Source of the DNA: Proteobacteria bacterium 005FR1
Lineage (GTDB): Bacteria > Pseudomonadota > Gammaproteobacteria > Pseudomonadales > Cellvibrionaceae
DNA: 64,000 nucleotides
Reading direction: 5' to 3'
Assembly: GCA_026192395.1 (NCBI GenBank)
Contig: WACF01000001.1
Location: 1,048,977-1,112,976 of the forward strand
The notes under the pieces were generated by a model. That model searched no databases, was not told the origin of the DNA, and saw nothing but the letters and a program-made list of their open reading frames with translations. This document shows positions 1-8,622 of the stretch, piece by piece (position 1 is the stretch's first letter; each line of letters opens with the position of its first letter). Position numbers and translations under genes: made by a program.

Positions 1-307
1 TCTCCACTGCCGGCAGTCACCGGCGCGCGAAGAATATCCGAAGCGGTGTTCAAGACCGATTCTGCGATCGAGCCGTTCACGGAAAGTTGCTCCTGTTTGA
101 AACACGAGGAATTACAGGCTTATCGAACGTCAGCCGTTGCGGGCGTGCAAGTTGCACACCACTGGTAGAACAATTCTTTTTGGAAGAGCGTAGCCGGCAT
201 TGCCGCGAGGGTCACACCAGCCACGTGGTTATGAATGTGCGCTGCCGGATAAGGATGAGGTGGTGCTTTTCTTGCTTTTCCAACAACTATTTGGCTGCTG
301 AGTCGTT
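1..307. other. Leader region upstream of the Mrp operon, no gene seen
   Basis: No convincing gene is visible. A 74-codon open frame from 87 runs into mrpE but shows no membrane, signal or family features. The region must hold the mrp operon promoter if the operon starts at mrpE. A weak candidate is TTGAAA at 97-102 with TTATCG 17 bases downstream, which is too poor to call. The start of mrpE has only a weak ribosome binding site. Confidence 0.4.
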
Positions 308-793
308 ATGAGGAAGCCTTTCCCCGCATCAGTGTGGCAATTCGCTTACTGGTCGGCCGTTTGCGCTGCACTATGGACATTGCTGGCGGAGGGACAGGGC
401 TGGACGTTCGGCGTGCCCACCATGCTGCTCGCCGCGGCTGCAGCTGTTTACCTGGACCTGCAGCCGTGGGTTTTTCGTCCGCTGCGCTTGCCCGCATTCC
501 TCTGGTTTTTCCTGCGCTCCACCTTCGACGGCGCTTTCGACGTTGCGCGTCGCTCGGTTTCCCCAGGTCCCCCCATTGCGCCAGCCTGGCTGCGCTACGA
601 GTTCACCTCCCCCGACCCGCAGGTGAGGCTGCTCGCCTCGGCGGTTGTGGGCCTGTTTCCCGGCACGCTGGCCACCAAGGTCGAGGGCGACTGGTTGCAC
701 GTTCATGTCCTGGACGAGCGCACCGACTGGTGCCCCACCATCGCCGAACTCGAGCGGGAACTGGCGGCCGTGCTGCCGGCGAGGAAACCATGA
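308..793 (+). CDS. mrpE: Mrp/Mnh-type Na+/H+ antiporter subunit E
   Basis: This 161-residue protein matches the MnhE/MrpE family in length and layout. It has hydrophobic segments near residues 10-30 and 33-65, then a cytoplasmic tail that includes the family-like stretch VGLFPGTLATKVEGDWLHVH and a short acidic helix. MrpE is a small accessory subunit of the membrane-bound Mrp antiporter and is not thought to carry ions itself. It is the first of eight overlapping genes on this strand; its TGA overlaps the ATG of mrpF (ATGA), implying translational coupling. The ribosome binding site is weak. Confidence 0.88.
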   Translation: MRKPFPASVWQFAYWSAVCAALWTLLAEGQGWTFGVPTMLLAAAAAVYLDLQPWVFRPLRLPAFLWFFLRSTFDGAFDVARRSVSPGPPIAPAWLRYEFTSPDPQVRLLASAVVGLFPGTLATKVEGDWLHVHVLDERTDWCPTIAELERELAAVLPARKP

Positions 794-1041
794 CTCTGCT
801 CGGCTTGTTGCTGTCGCTCAGCCTGCTGGCCGGTGTCTGGCGGATTATGCTTGGTCCCAGCGGCGCAGACCGCGCTCTGGGAGTGCAGCTGATGAGCACC
901 ACCACGATTGCCTTGCTGGTGATTGCCGCCGACTGGCAGGACATGCCGGTGTTGCGGGACGTGGCACTGGTGCTTGCACTTCTTGCGGCGGTAGTGATTG
1001 CCGCACTGGTACAGCGACTCCGGGGGACCGGCGATGAGTGA
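790..1041 (+). CDS. mrpF: Mrp/Mnh-type antiporter subunit F
   Basis: This 83-residue membrane protein has three predicted transmembrane helices, the size and shape of MrpF/MnhF. Family-like features are the motif GPSGADRALGVQLMS after the first helix and DVALVLALLAAVVIAAL in the last helix. The ATG at 790 overlaps the mrpE stop by four bases, and the gene's own stop overlaps the start of mrpG by eight bases. A longer open frame beginning at 334 in this frame is only an extension across mrpE. Confidence 0.88.
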   Translation: MTLLGLLLSLSLLAGVWRIMLGPSGADRALGVQLMSTTTIALLVIAADWQDMPVLRDVALVLALLAAVVIAALVQRLRGTGDE

Positions 1042-1354
1042 ACTGTTGAACGCCGTATCGTGGCTGGCACTGATCGCGGGTGTCGCTTTCTTCCTGACCG
1101 GTGCGCTTGGTGTGCTGCGGTTTCCAGACCTGTTTTGCCGTCTCCATGCGGTAACCAAGGCCGATACCACGGGCTTTGGTCTGATCACCCTCGGCCTGCT
1201 TCTACGGGTCGATTCCTGGCCCGCGGCTTTGCTGCTGGTGCTGGTCTGGCTGCTGGTAATGGGTTCGGGCGCCACCAATTGCCAGCTGCTGGCCCGCTAC
1301 GGCGAAGGCGGTCATCCACACATGGGAGAACACAAAGTTCGGGAGCGCAGTTAG
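1034..1354 (+). CDS. mrpG: Mrp/Mnh-type antiporter subunit G
   Basis: This 106-residue protein has three predicted membrane helices. The signature GALGVLRFPDLFCRLHAVTK is typical of MrpG/MnhG/PhaG. The ATG at 1034 (MSELLNAV) is chosen over an upstream in-frame ATG at 998 because it gives the normal family length and overlaps the mrpF stop, as elsewhere in the operon. MrpG is a small structural subunit of the antiporter. Confidence 0.88.
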   Translation: MSELLNAVSWLALIAGVAFFLTGALGVLRFPDLFCRLHAVTKADTTGFGLITLGLLLRVDSWPAALLLVLVWLLVMGSGATNCQLLARYGEGGHPHMGEHKVRERS

Positions 1355-1357
1355 CGA

Positions 1358-2248
1358 ATGGTGGACCTTGCCATTGGACTGATTCTGGTTGCACTGGCCA
1401 TTGGCGCACTGCTAAGCAGCACTCTGTTCGGCAGTCTCACGCTATTTTTCGCCTTTGGCATGTTGATGGCGGTGGCCTGGGCTCGCTTGCACGCCCCGGA
1501 TCTGGCGCTGGCCGAAGCAGCAATCGGAGCCGGGCTTACCGGTGCGTTGCTGTTCAATGCACTCAACAAGAGCCCGCCTGAAGTGATCAAGGAAAGATTG
1601 CGTCACCCGCTGTCAGTTGCGCTTGTCTGCGCTGCGATCCTGGCGCTGCTGGTCGTCAGTCTCTTGCCGTCCCTCGATCAAGTCAGTCCCTTGCCGCCCA
1701 TGGTGGGGCCGCGAATGGACGCAAGCGGCGTGGACTACCCGGTCACTGCCGTGCTGCTCAATTTTCGCGGCTGGGATACCTTGCTGGAAATCGCGGTGTT
1801 GCTGCTGGCATTGCTCGGCGTAAAAGTGCTGCTCCCCACGCACACGCCGGCGCCACAGCCCTGGTCGCTGCTGCTGGGTTGGAGCAAGACCCTCGCACCG
1901 GTGATTGTGGTGGTCGGCGGCTACCTGCTCTGGCGGGGCTCCCGCGGTGCCGGTGGCGCTTTTCAGGCCGGCGCGCTCTTGGCGGCGGGAGCCGTGATGC
2001 TGCGGCTCAATCATGTGCTGCCCGAGATCCGTTGGTCCCAGCTCTTGCTGCGAATCTCCGTTCTGATCGGACTTGCGACTTTTCTGACCGTCGCGATCGC
2101 CACTGCGAGTTTCGGAGATGGGTGGCTCACCTACCCCTCCGCCTACAGCAAAGCCCTGATCCTCGCCATCGAAACCACTGCCACCATCTCCATCGCCGCC
2201 ACACTGACGCTGCTGGTGGAAGGGGAAGGAGACGAGCTGCAGTCATGA
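1358..2248 (+). CDS. Fused DUF4040/MbhE-like and MnhB-type antiporter subunit
   Basis: This 296-residue multi-helix membrane protein appears to join two parts. The first (about residues 1-165) resembles the C-terminal region of MrpA (DUF4040/MbhD plus MbhE-like), with the hallmark LHAPDLALAEAAIGAGLTGA. The second (about 165-296) resembles MrpB/MnhB, with VVGGYLLWRGSRGAGGAFQAGA. In canonical Mrp operons the first part is attached to the large proton-path domain of MrpA; here it is not, and the antiporter domains are encoded separately downstream. Its TGA overlaps the ATG of mrpC. The family assignment is firm, while the exact domain boundary is inferred. Confidence 0.82.
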   Translation: MVDLAIGLILVALAIGALLSSTLFGSLTLFFAFGMLMAVAWARLHAPDLALAEAAIGAGLTGALLFNALNKSPPEVIKERLRHPLSVALVCAAILALLVVSLLPSLDQVSPLPPMVGPRMDASGVDYPVTAVLLNFRGWDTLLEIAVLLLALLGVKVLLPTHTPAPQPWSLLLGWSKTLAPVIVVVGGYLLWRGSRGAGGAFQAGALLAAGAVMLRLNHVLPEIRWSQLLLRISVLIGLATFLTVAIATASFGDGWLTYPSAYSKALILAIETTATISIAATLTLLVEGEGDELQS

Positions 2249-2556
2249 GCCCTGAGCTGCTTTATCTGGTTGTAGGCGCAACTATCTGGGCGGTGGGCCT
2301 TGGTGGTTTGCTGCTGGTTCACCACATGCTGCGACGGGTCATAGCGGTCAACCTGATGGGCAGTGGCGTGTTTCTGGTGCTGGTGGCGCTCGCGGCCCGC
2401 TCTTCACCACCGGACCCGGTGCTGCAGGCCTTGGTGGTGACCGGGCTGGTGGTCGCGATCAGCGCGACGGCGTTCGCGGTGCGCCTGGCCAGCGCCCGGG
2501 CACAGCACAGTTCGGGAACGCCGGAGGTCGAGAGGCCGGGTGGTGATGAGTCGTGA
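2245..2556 (+). CDS. mrpC: Mrp/Mnh-type antiporter subunit C (NuoK-like)
   Basis: This 103-residue protein with three predicted helices is the NuoK-like MrpC subunit. Typical features are HHMLRRVIAVNLMGSGVFL and DPVLQALVVTGLVVAISATA. MrpC bridges the B-type and D-type subunits in known Mrp structures. The ATG at 2245 overlaps the previous stop, and its TGA overlaps the GTG start of the next gene. The hydrophilic C-terminal tail after about residue 82 is ordinary for the family. Confidence 0.88.
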   Translation: MSPELLYLVVGATIWAVGLGGLLLVHHMLRRVIAVNLMGSGVFLVLVALAARSSPPDPVLQALVVTGLVVAISATAFAVRLASARAQHSSGTPEVERPGGDES

Positions 2557-3995
2557 ACTATGCTCTTGCCAGCCTCGCCATCCCCTTCACCGTCGCTTTG
2601 CTGACCCTGCTCCTGCAGCGACGCAGCGAAGCCAACCCGATCGTCCCCGCCATCACGGTGCTGGCCACTGCTGTCAGCCTGGTGTTTGCGGGGCTGGCGC
2701 TGGAAACCCAGGCGGTAAGTGGCGCCGTGTCCCACCTGAATGTGGGGGGCTGGGACAGCCCTCTCGCCATTCGCTTGCGACTCACGCCACTGAAGGCGCT
2801 GCTGCTGGGCTTCGTTGCCCTCATTCACCTTCTAACGGGTCTTTACGCCTGGCGAGCCAAGCCAAAAATCGCACGGGATTATTGGCCACTTTCAGCTCTG
2901 CTCCATACCAGTCTCGCAGCACTGATTCTTTCCGCGGATATTTTTAATCTCTACGTAACTCTCGAATTACTGAGTCTGTCCGCGGTTGCGCTGGTCTGTC
3001 TCAGTGGGCCCAAAGCCTACACGCCCGCGCTGTACTATCTGCTGCTATCGCTGGGCGCTTCGCTCTGCTATCTCATGGGCGTGGCAGTGATCTATGGGCA
3101 GTACGGCGTCCTCGATATGACCGTCTTGGCGGGGATCATGGAAGCCGACCACAGCACCCGCTTCGCCCTGCTGTTAATGACGGCAGGTCTGATGTTGAAA
3201 GGGGCTCTGTGGCCCCTGCACCTCTGGTTGCCGGAAGCGCACACCTATGCGCCCACCCCGGTGAGCGCGCTGCTGTCGGGACTGGTAGTCAAGGGGCCCT
3301 TATTCATTCTCTGGCAGCTTTGGAACAACTTGGCGCCCGAAGCGCTGGCGCGGGAAATGGGCCCGCTGTTCGCCGCTGGCGGTGTGGTTGCGCTGGTCTC
3401 CGGGGGCTGGTCGGCTTTCCGCGCTCCCTTCATCAAAACGCTGGTGGCCTATTCCACGGTCGCCCAGCTCGGCTACGCCCTGATGGGGCTCGGCCTACTG
3501 CTCTTTCTCCAGGAGCGCATCTACGCCGTGGCCCTCTGGCTGTTCGTACTGGCCCACGGCCTTGCGAAAGTATCGATGTTTCTCGCCGCCGGCGAGATGC
3601 AAACGCTGCTGGGCAGCAAGCGCGTAACAGCCATGAGAGGAGCGACGCAGACGATTCCGATCACCATGTCCGCCTTCGCGATCGCCGGCATCAGCCTGAT
3701 TGGCATGCCGCCAACCGGCGGCTTTCTGGCCAAATGGTCTCTGCTCGAGCCCCTATTCACGCAGGCCAATCACTGGCCCTGGGCATCAGGGGTGCTGCTC
3801 GGCACCTTCGTCTCAGCAGCTTACGTTTTCCGGGCCATCGCGCTTGGCTTTTATCAGGCGCCGATGAGTCGTGAGCCGCGCCACTTCGATCGGGTCTCGC
3901 AATGGCTGGCTTTGTTGCCGGCGCTGCTGGTCGGCTTGATGGCCTTTGCTGGGCAAGACCTCATAGCCTGGATGGCGGGGGTGACCCAAACGTGA
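2553..3995 (+). CDS. mrpD: Antiporter subunit D, first NuoL/M/N-type paralogue
   Basis: This 480-residue polytopic protein belongs to the proton-translocating NuoL/M/N (MrpA/MrpD) superfamily. Key charged residues expected in the ion path are visible: Glu138 in VTLELLSLS, Lys216 in LMLKGALWPLH, Lys247 in LVVKGP, and the later Lys in GGFLAKW. By analogy with MrpD Glu137 and NuoM Glu144/Lys234 they should support proton movement. The GTG start overlaps the mrpC stop (GTGA), and the same kind of overlap couples it to the second paralogue. Confidence 0.88.
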   Translation: MNYALASLAIPFTVALLTLLLQRRSEANPIVPAITVLATAVSLVFAGLALETQAVSGAVSHLNVGGWDSPLAIRLRLTPLKALLLGFVALIHLLTGLYAWRAKPKIARDYWPLSALLHTSLAALILSADIFNLYVTLELLSLSAVALVCLSGPKAYTPALYYLLLSLGASLCYLMGVAVIYGQYGVLDMTVLAGIMEADHSTRFALLLMTAGLMLKGALWPLHLWLPEAHTYAPTPVSALLSGLVVKGPLFILWQLWNNLAPEALAREMGPLFAAGGVVALVSGGWSAFRAPFIKTLVAYSTVAQLGYALMGLGLLLFLQERIYAVALWLFVLAHGLAKVSMFLAAGEMQTLLGSKRVTAMRGATQTIPITMSAFAIAGISLIGMPPTGGFLAKWSLLEPLFTQANHWPWASGVLLGTFVSAAYVFRAIALGFYQAPMSREPRHFDRVSQWLALLPALLVGLMAFAGQDLIAWMAGVTQT

Positions 3996-5491
3996 ACTGG
4001 ACCAACGCCCTGCCCGTCGTCGCCGTGTTCAGCTCGCTGCTGCCGGGCCTGCTGATATTCGCCCTGCGTGAGCAACAGCAAGGACTGCGCACCGGGCTGA
4101 ACCTGCTGGGTGTCACCGTCAAACTTATCGTCGTCGGCGTGATGCTGTGGGGAGTGAGCCAGGGACTTGATTTCCGCGTGGAGGCACCCTTCCTGCCGGG
4201 CGGCGCGCTGATCCTGCACGGCGACGCCCTGTCGCTGCAGTTTGTCTCCCTGTCTGCAGTGCTGTGGATGGCCACCACCATCTACGCCATCGGTTACCTG
4301 CGCGGCACGCCGTTGCAATCGCGATTTTTCGGCTACTTCAGTATCTGCGTGAGCGCCACAGTGGGCGTGGCCCTGGCGGGAAATCTGATCACTTTCCTGC
4401 TCTTCTACGAGTTGCTGACATTGGCGACCTATCCTCTGGTCGTCCATCGCGGCACTCGCGAGGCGCTGGACGCTGGGCGGTCGTATCTGGCCTATACCGT
4501 AGCGGGGGGAACGCTGCTGCTGATGGGTATTGCCGTTCTGCATGCCCTGTCCGGCAGTCCACAGTTTGTACCGGGCGGTTATCTCGCATCGGTACCCGCC
4601 AGACATGGGCCGGCGCTGACCGTGGCCTTCGCACTGCTGATCACCGGTCTCGGCGTTAAAGCCGCGCTGATTCCCCTCCATGGCTGGCTCCCCAAAGCGA
4701 TGGTGGCCCCGACGCCGGTCAGTGCGCTGTTGCATGCGGTGGCTGTGGTGAAGGCCGGCGCCTTCGGGATCGTGCGGGTGATTTATGACGTCTACGGCGC
4801 GGAGACACTGGAGCAGCTGGATTTGACCGCTCCGCTGATCGCGGTGGCCGCCTTCACCGTCATCTTCGCTTCGCTGCGGGCGCTGCAACAGCGACATCTG
4901 AAACGGCGCCTTGCCTACTCCACCGTGAGCCAGCTTTCGTACATAGTGCTGGGCGCCGCTCTGCTGGGCCCGATCGCCGCAGTGGGCGGGCTGGTGCACC
5001 TGATCCATCAGGGCATCATGAAAATCACCTTGTTCTTCTGCGCCGGTGCGTTCGAGAAAACCCTTGGGGTTCACAGGATCAGTGAAATGGATGGCATCGG
5101 CCGGCGCATGCCACTCACCATGTCCGCCTTCACGGTGGGCGCACTGGGCATGACAGGCATCCCGCCGACTGCCGGCTTTATCAGCAAGTGGTTCCTTGCC
5201 GCCGGCGGCCTGGAAGTGGGTCAGCCCTGGGTCGTGTGGCTATTTGTAGTCTCCGGGCTGTTGAACGCGGCTTATTTTCTGCCGCTGGTATATCGGGGCT
5301 GGTTTTCCATCCCGACGGCAGAATGGCCCGAAGATCACCAGCCCGAAAGTGGCTGGGAAACACGGCGAATGTTACTGCTGCCGACCCTGTTCACCGCCTT
5401 GCTAACGCTGCTGATGGGCCTGCTCGCCGGCAGCGCGCTTGGCCCGCTGGGCTGGAGCCAGCTGATCGTGGCCCGGGAGTTCCCACTGTGA
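3992..5491 (+). CDS. Antiporter subunit, second NuoL/M/N-type paralogue (MrpA/D-like)
   Basis: This 499-residue polytopic membrane protein is of the same superfamily as its neighbours. It keeps Glu140 (FYELLTLATY), Lys223 (LGVKAALIPLH), Lys254 (AVVKAG) and the Lys in TAGFISKW. The Glu140/Lys223 numbering coincides with published MrpA positions, so it may stand in for the MrpA antiporter domain, but MrpA's long C-terminal extension is missing. The start is GTG 3992, overlapping the previous stop; an upstream in-frame ATG at 3902 lies inside the preceding gene and is rejected. Confidence 0.85.
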   Translation: MNWTNALPVVAVFSSLLPGLLIFALREQQQGLRTGLNLLGVTVKLIVVGVMLWGVSQGLDFRVEAPFLPGGALILHGDALSLQFVSLSAVLWMATTIYAIGYLRGTPLQSRFFGYFSICVSATVGVALAGNLITFLLFYELLTLATYPLVVHRGTREALDAGRSYLAYTVAGGTLLLMGIAVLHALSGSPQFVPGGYLASVPARHGPALTVAFALLITGLGVKAALIPLHGWLPKAMVAPTPVSALLHAVAVVKAGAFGIVRVIYDVYGAETLEQLDLTAPLIAVAAFTVIFASLRALQQRHLKRRLAYSTVSQLSYIVLGAALLGPIAAVGGLVHLIHQGIMKITLFFCAGAFEKTLGVHRISEMDGIGRRMPLTMSAFTVGALGMTGIPPTAGFISKWFLAAGGLEVGQPWVVWLFVVSGLLNAAYFLPLVYRGWFSIPTAEWPEDHQPESGWETRRMLLLPTLFTALLTLLMGLLAGSALGPLGWSQLIVAREFPL

Positions 5492-7170
5492 ACGGCACTG
5501 TGAACGGCGTTGTGAACGCGGATCTGTGGCTGAACGTGCTGCTCGCCCCCCTGGCCGGGATAGTGGTTCTTCTGGTGGTGGGGAGAAAATCGGTGCCCTG
5601 GCTCTGGCTGAGCTGCGTCCCCGCCTTGCTGGCAGCGATCTGGCCACCTGGCGAGTTGAACCCGGGATATCTCTGGCCCGCTGCCAGCTGGGGCGCCCCG
5701 GATCCGCTCGCCCGTGGCTGGCTCGGCTTCACCGCTCTGCTCTGGGGCTGCGCCACTGCCGGCGCTGCCGGCATCGTGGACTGGGACAAGTCGGGAATGC
5801 GGTTCTGGTTATTCTGGCTGTTCTCCCTCTCGGGCAATCTGTTGCTGGTGATCGGCAAGGATGCGATCAGTTTTTACATGGGCTTCACGATCATGAGTAT
5901 CGCCGCTTATGGTCTGGTAGTTCATCACGGCGGTCCGGGTCCCCGTCGCGCAGGTCGCATTTATCTCCAGCTGGCAATCACCGGGGAAATGATTCTGCTC
6001 GCCGCCTTTGTGATGCGGGCACAGAGCGTTGGTGGATCGCTGGCGCTTGCGGATTGGCAACAGCTGCCGATAGACGGTTTTACCCTGGCGGCACTGGTGC
6101 TGGGTTTCGGTCTGAAGATTGGCTTCTGGCCACTGCATGTCTGGCTACCGCTGGCCCACCCGGCCGCGCCCTCACCCGCCAGCGCCGTGCTCTCCGGCGC
6201 GATGATCGAAGCCGGCATTCTGGGTCTGTGGCGGGCCTTGCCCGCGGACGATTCGCTGTTGCAATCATGGGCCGGTCCCTTGCTCGCTCTCGGCCTGTTC
6301 AGCGCGTTTTATGGCGTATTGCTGGGACTGATCACCAGCCAGGTCAAGGCGGCGCTGGCCTATTCATCGGTCAGCCAGATGGGCTATTTCCTGGTGATCC
6401 TGGCCCTTGCCTGGCGACATCCGGAGCAGAGTTCGGCATTTGCCATACTGCTGGTGCTGTTCGCAGCCCACCACGGAATCGCCAAGGGAGCATTGTTTCT
6501 CGGCACCAGCATTCACCCGCTACACCGCTGGACTTGGCTGGTATATCTGCTGCCCGCTCTCGCCATCTCGGGATTGCCCTTGACCAGTGGCGGTGCGGTA
6601 AAGGGCGATTTGAAGCACTGGATCAGCGAGAGCGATTTCTCCCATCTGTCCGGAGTGTTCAAGCTGGCCACTGCCGGCACCACGCTTCTGCTCGCCCGCG
6701 CTCTGTGGCTGTTGCGACGCGCCGATGCAGGGACGACGGCGCGGCATCGTTCGGGGCTCCTGCTGGGGCCATGGACGCTGCTTTGTCTTTCCGTCGTACT
6801 CGTGCCATTACTTTGGCCGGGGTTCCGGGAGGTCTGGATCGAACAACTGTCCTGGTCCACCACCTGGCAGCTGCTCTGGCCAATGGCCGCGGCGATCGCA
6901 TTGACAGGGTTTGCGATTAAGATGGAGTGGCGCGTACCGGAACCGCTGCGTCGCTGGTACACACCGGTTCTGCCCTTTTCGCTGCGGCTGAAACGTTGGC
7001 TGTATAACCCTCCCTTGCCGAGAACACATCTGGAGCTCGATTGGCGGTGGTGGCGCCAGCAGGAACGTCGCTGGAACCACTTCTGGAATGAGCGTGGAAT
7101 CATCTCTTCCAGCGGCTGGCTGCTGGGCTTTATCCTGCTGGCCGGCGTAATCTGGTCCGCGTTCTGGTGA
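5488..7170 (+). CDS. Antiporter subunit, third and divergent NuoL/M/N-type paralogue
   Basis: This 560-residue protein has the superfamily fold, with Lys210 in FGLKIGFWPLH and AYSSVSQMGYFLV. By eye alignment it departs from the two paralogues at key sites: Thr134 (GFTIMSIAAY) replaces the conserved membrane glutamate, and Glu241 (MIEAG) replaces the lysine seen as VVKAG/VVKGP. A C-terminal extension of about 100 residues contains a basic, Trp-rich loop (LDWRWWRQQERRWNHFW) and a last helix. Three in-frame GTG codons (5488, 5500, 5512) lie in a 12-base tandem repeat. GTG 5488 overlaps the previous stop like the other junctions, so it is preferred. The stop abuts the convergent aldehyde dehydrogenase with no gap. 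Confidence 0.82.
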   Translation: MNGTVNGVVNADLWLNVLLAPLAGIVVLLVVGRKSVPWLWLSCVPALLAAIWPPGELNPGYLWPAASWGAPDPLARGWLGFTALLWGCATAGAAGIVDWDKSGMRFWLFWLFSLSGNLLLVIGKDAISFYMGFTIMSIAAYGLVVHHGGPGPRRAGRIYLQLAITGEMILLAAFVMRAQSVGGSLALADWQQLPIDGFTLAALVLGFGLKIGFWPLHVWLPLAHPAAPSPASAVLSGAMIEAGILGLWRALPADDSLLQSWAGPLLALGLFSAFYGVLLGLITSQVKAALAYSSVSQMGYFLVILALAWRHPEQSSAFAILLVLFAAHHGIAKGALFLGTSIHPLHRWTWLVYLLPALAISGLPLTSGGAVKGDLKHWISESDFSHLSGVFKLATAGTTLLLARALWLLRRADAGTTARHRSGLLLGPWTLLCLSVVLVPLLWPGFREVWIEQLSWSTTWQLLWPMAAAIALTGFAIKMEWRVPEPLRRWYTPVLPFSLRLKRWLYNPPLPRTHLELDWRWWRQQERRWNHFWNERGIISSSGWLLGFILLAGVIWSAFW

Positions 7171-8622
7171 CTACTTCGCGGCAGCGAGCGTCTGAACCTC
7201 CACGAATTCATGCAAGCCTTCGAGCCCACCCTCTCGGCCAAAGCCCGACTGCAACATGCCGCCAAAAGGCGCTTCCGGGGTCGGACCCGTCCCGGTGTTG
7301 AGTCCCACATGGCCGAAGTGCAGTTGGGCTGCAACCTGTTCGGCACGCTTGAGCGCCTTGCAAAATACATAGGCCGCAAGGCCGAGACTGGTGTTGTTGG
7401 CCATGGCGATCGCTTCGTCTTCGTCGGCAAAGCGCATGATCGTCACCAGCGGACCAAATACTTCCTGCCGGCTGCATTTCATGGATTCGTTCACATCGGC
7501 AAGAACGGCCGGGGGGAAGAAAGGCGCCTGATCGTCCTCCAACTCGCCCGGATCCGCGCCCGCGACACAGCGCGCACCTTTATCCAGTGCATCTCGAAGA
7601 TAGCCGCGCACCTTTTCGTACGCGTTGGCATCGATGAGCGGACCGATGTCCACGCCCTCGTCCATGCCATCACCCACCGTGAGATTGCGCACCCGCTCCG
7701 CCACCTTGTCGGCGAAGCGGTCGGCGACTGAATCTTCCACCAGAATGCGATTAGCGCAGACACAGGTCTGACCTGCCGCGCGAAATTTGTTGGCGATCAG
7801 GTGATCGGCGGCACGGTCCAGGTCCGCGTCCGCAAAAACGATATAAGGCGCATTGCCGCCCAATTCCAGCGCTAGCTTCTTCACCTGTGGAGCGGTTTTG
7901 GTGATCAATTCCGAACCGACCCGGGTGGAGCCGGTGAAGCTGATCATCGCCACCGAAGGATTCCGGCAGAGCGCATCCCCAATCGCACCGGCCTGCCCCA
8001 GAAGCAAGTTAATCCTGCCGGCGGGAAATTGAAGCTTGTCCTCCAGCAGAGAGAAGAACGCCACCATGGTCAACGGTGTTTTCGCCGAGGGTTTCACCAC
8101 GGCAGCGCAGTCGGCGGCAATCGCCGCGGCAAGTTTCTTGGCGAGCATTGCCAAGGGAAAATTCCACGGTGTTATCAAAGCCACCACACCGACCGGTCGC
8201 GAATAAACCGTCCAACGACAGTTCTTCGGCTCTTCCTCGATGGTGTGAGGCTCCAGTCTGTCCAGATGCTGCGCGTAGTATCGGAAAAAGCCCGCCGCAT
8301 ATTCCACTTCCACCTGCGCTTCCGGCCACGGTTTACCCTGTTCAAGGGTGATTATCCGCGCCAACTCCTCCTTGTTTTCCCGCAGGGCATGATCGATGCC
8401 GCTAAGCCAGGTCGCGCGTTCCGCTGCACTGCTGGGAATACGCATCGAGGCTCGAGCGGCGGCGATCGCCCGATCCGTTTCCACGTTGCGCATATTGGGA
8501 ACGGCAGCGAGCAGCGTTCCCGTAGCAGGATTGTGGACCTCGAGAAGCTCGCCGCTGTCGGCGCCCACCCAGCTGCCATCGATGAAACCTCTGAACTCTT
8601 TAAGTAGGGGCGATGAAATCAT
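7171..8622 (-). CDS. NAD(P)-dependent aldehyde dehydrogenase, succinate-semialdehyde type
   Basis: This 483-residue member of the aldehyde dehydrogenase superfamily most resembles GabD/DavD succinate- or glutarate-semialdehyde dehydrogenases. Visible landmarks are ITPWNFPLAML, the cofactor loop FTGSTRVG, the general base Glu in LALELGGNAP, and the catalytic Cys in AAGQTCVCANR. The ATG at 8622 gives the normal family N-terminus (FIDGSWVGADSGE); the frame stays open 77 codons further upstream without homologous features. The gene stands alone and is convergent to the Mrp operon, sharing no spacer with it. Substrate identity cannot be settled from sequence. Confidence 0.85.
   Translation of the reverse strand: MISSPLLKEFRGFIDGSWVGADSGELLEVHNPATGTLLAAVPNMRNVETDRAIAAARASMRIPSSAAERATWLSGIDHALRENKEELARIITLEQGKPWPEAQVEVEYAAGFFRYYAQHLDRLEPHTIEEEPKNCRWTVYSRPVGVVALITPWNFPLAMLAKKLAAAIAADCAAVVKPSAKTPLTMVAFFSLLEDKLQFPAGRINLLLGQAGAIGDALCRNPSVAMISFTGSTRVGSELITKTAPQVKKLALELGGNAPYIVFADADLDRAADHLIANKFRAAGQTCVCANRILVEDSVADRFADKVAERVRNLTVGDGMDEGVDIGPLIDANAYEKVRGYLRDALDKGARCVAGADPGELEDDQAPFFPPAVLADVNESMKCSRQEVFGPLVTIMRFADEDEAIAMANNTSLGLAAYVFCKALKRAEQVAAQLHFGHVGLNTGTGPTPEAPFGGMLQSGFGREGGLEGLHEFVEVQTLAAAK

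Noticed and set aside
87-311. 74-codon frame ahead of mrpE
   Set aside because: It overlaps the mrpE start in another frame, lacks a ribosome site and has no family signal.
998-1033. Upstream start for mrpG
   Set aside because: It adds 12 residues inside mrpF that are not family-like; ATG 1034 fits the overlap pattern of the operon.
3854-5074. 406-codon minus-strand frame opposite the second antiporter subunit
   Set aside because: Very Gln/His-rich shadow with no hydrophobic or domain pattern.
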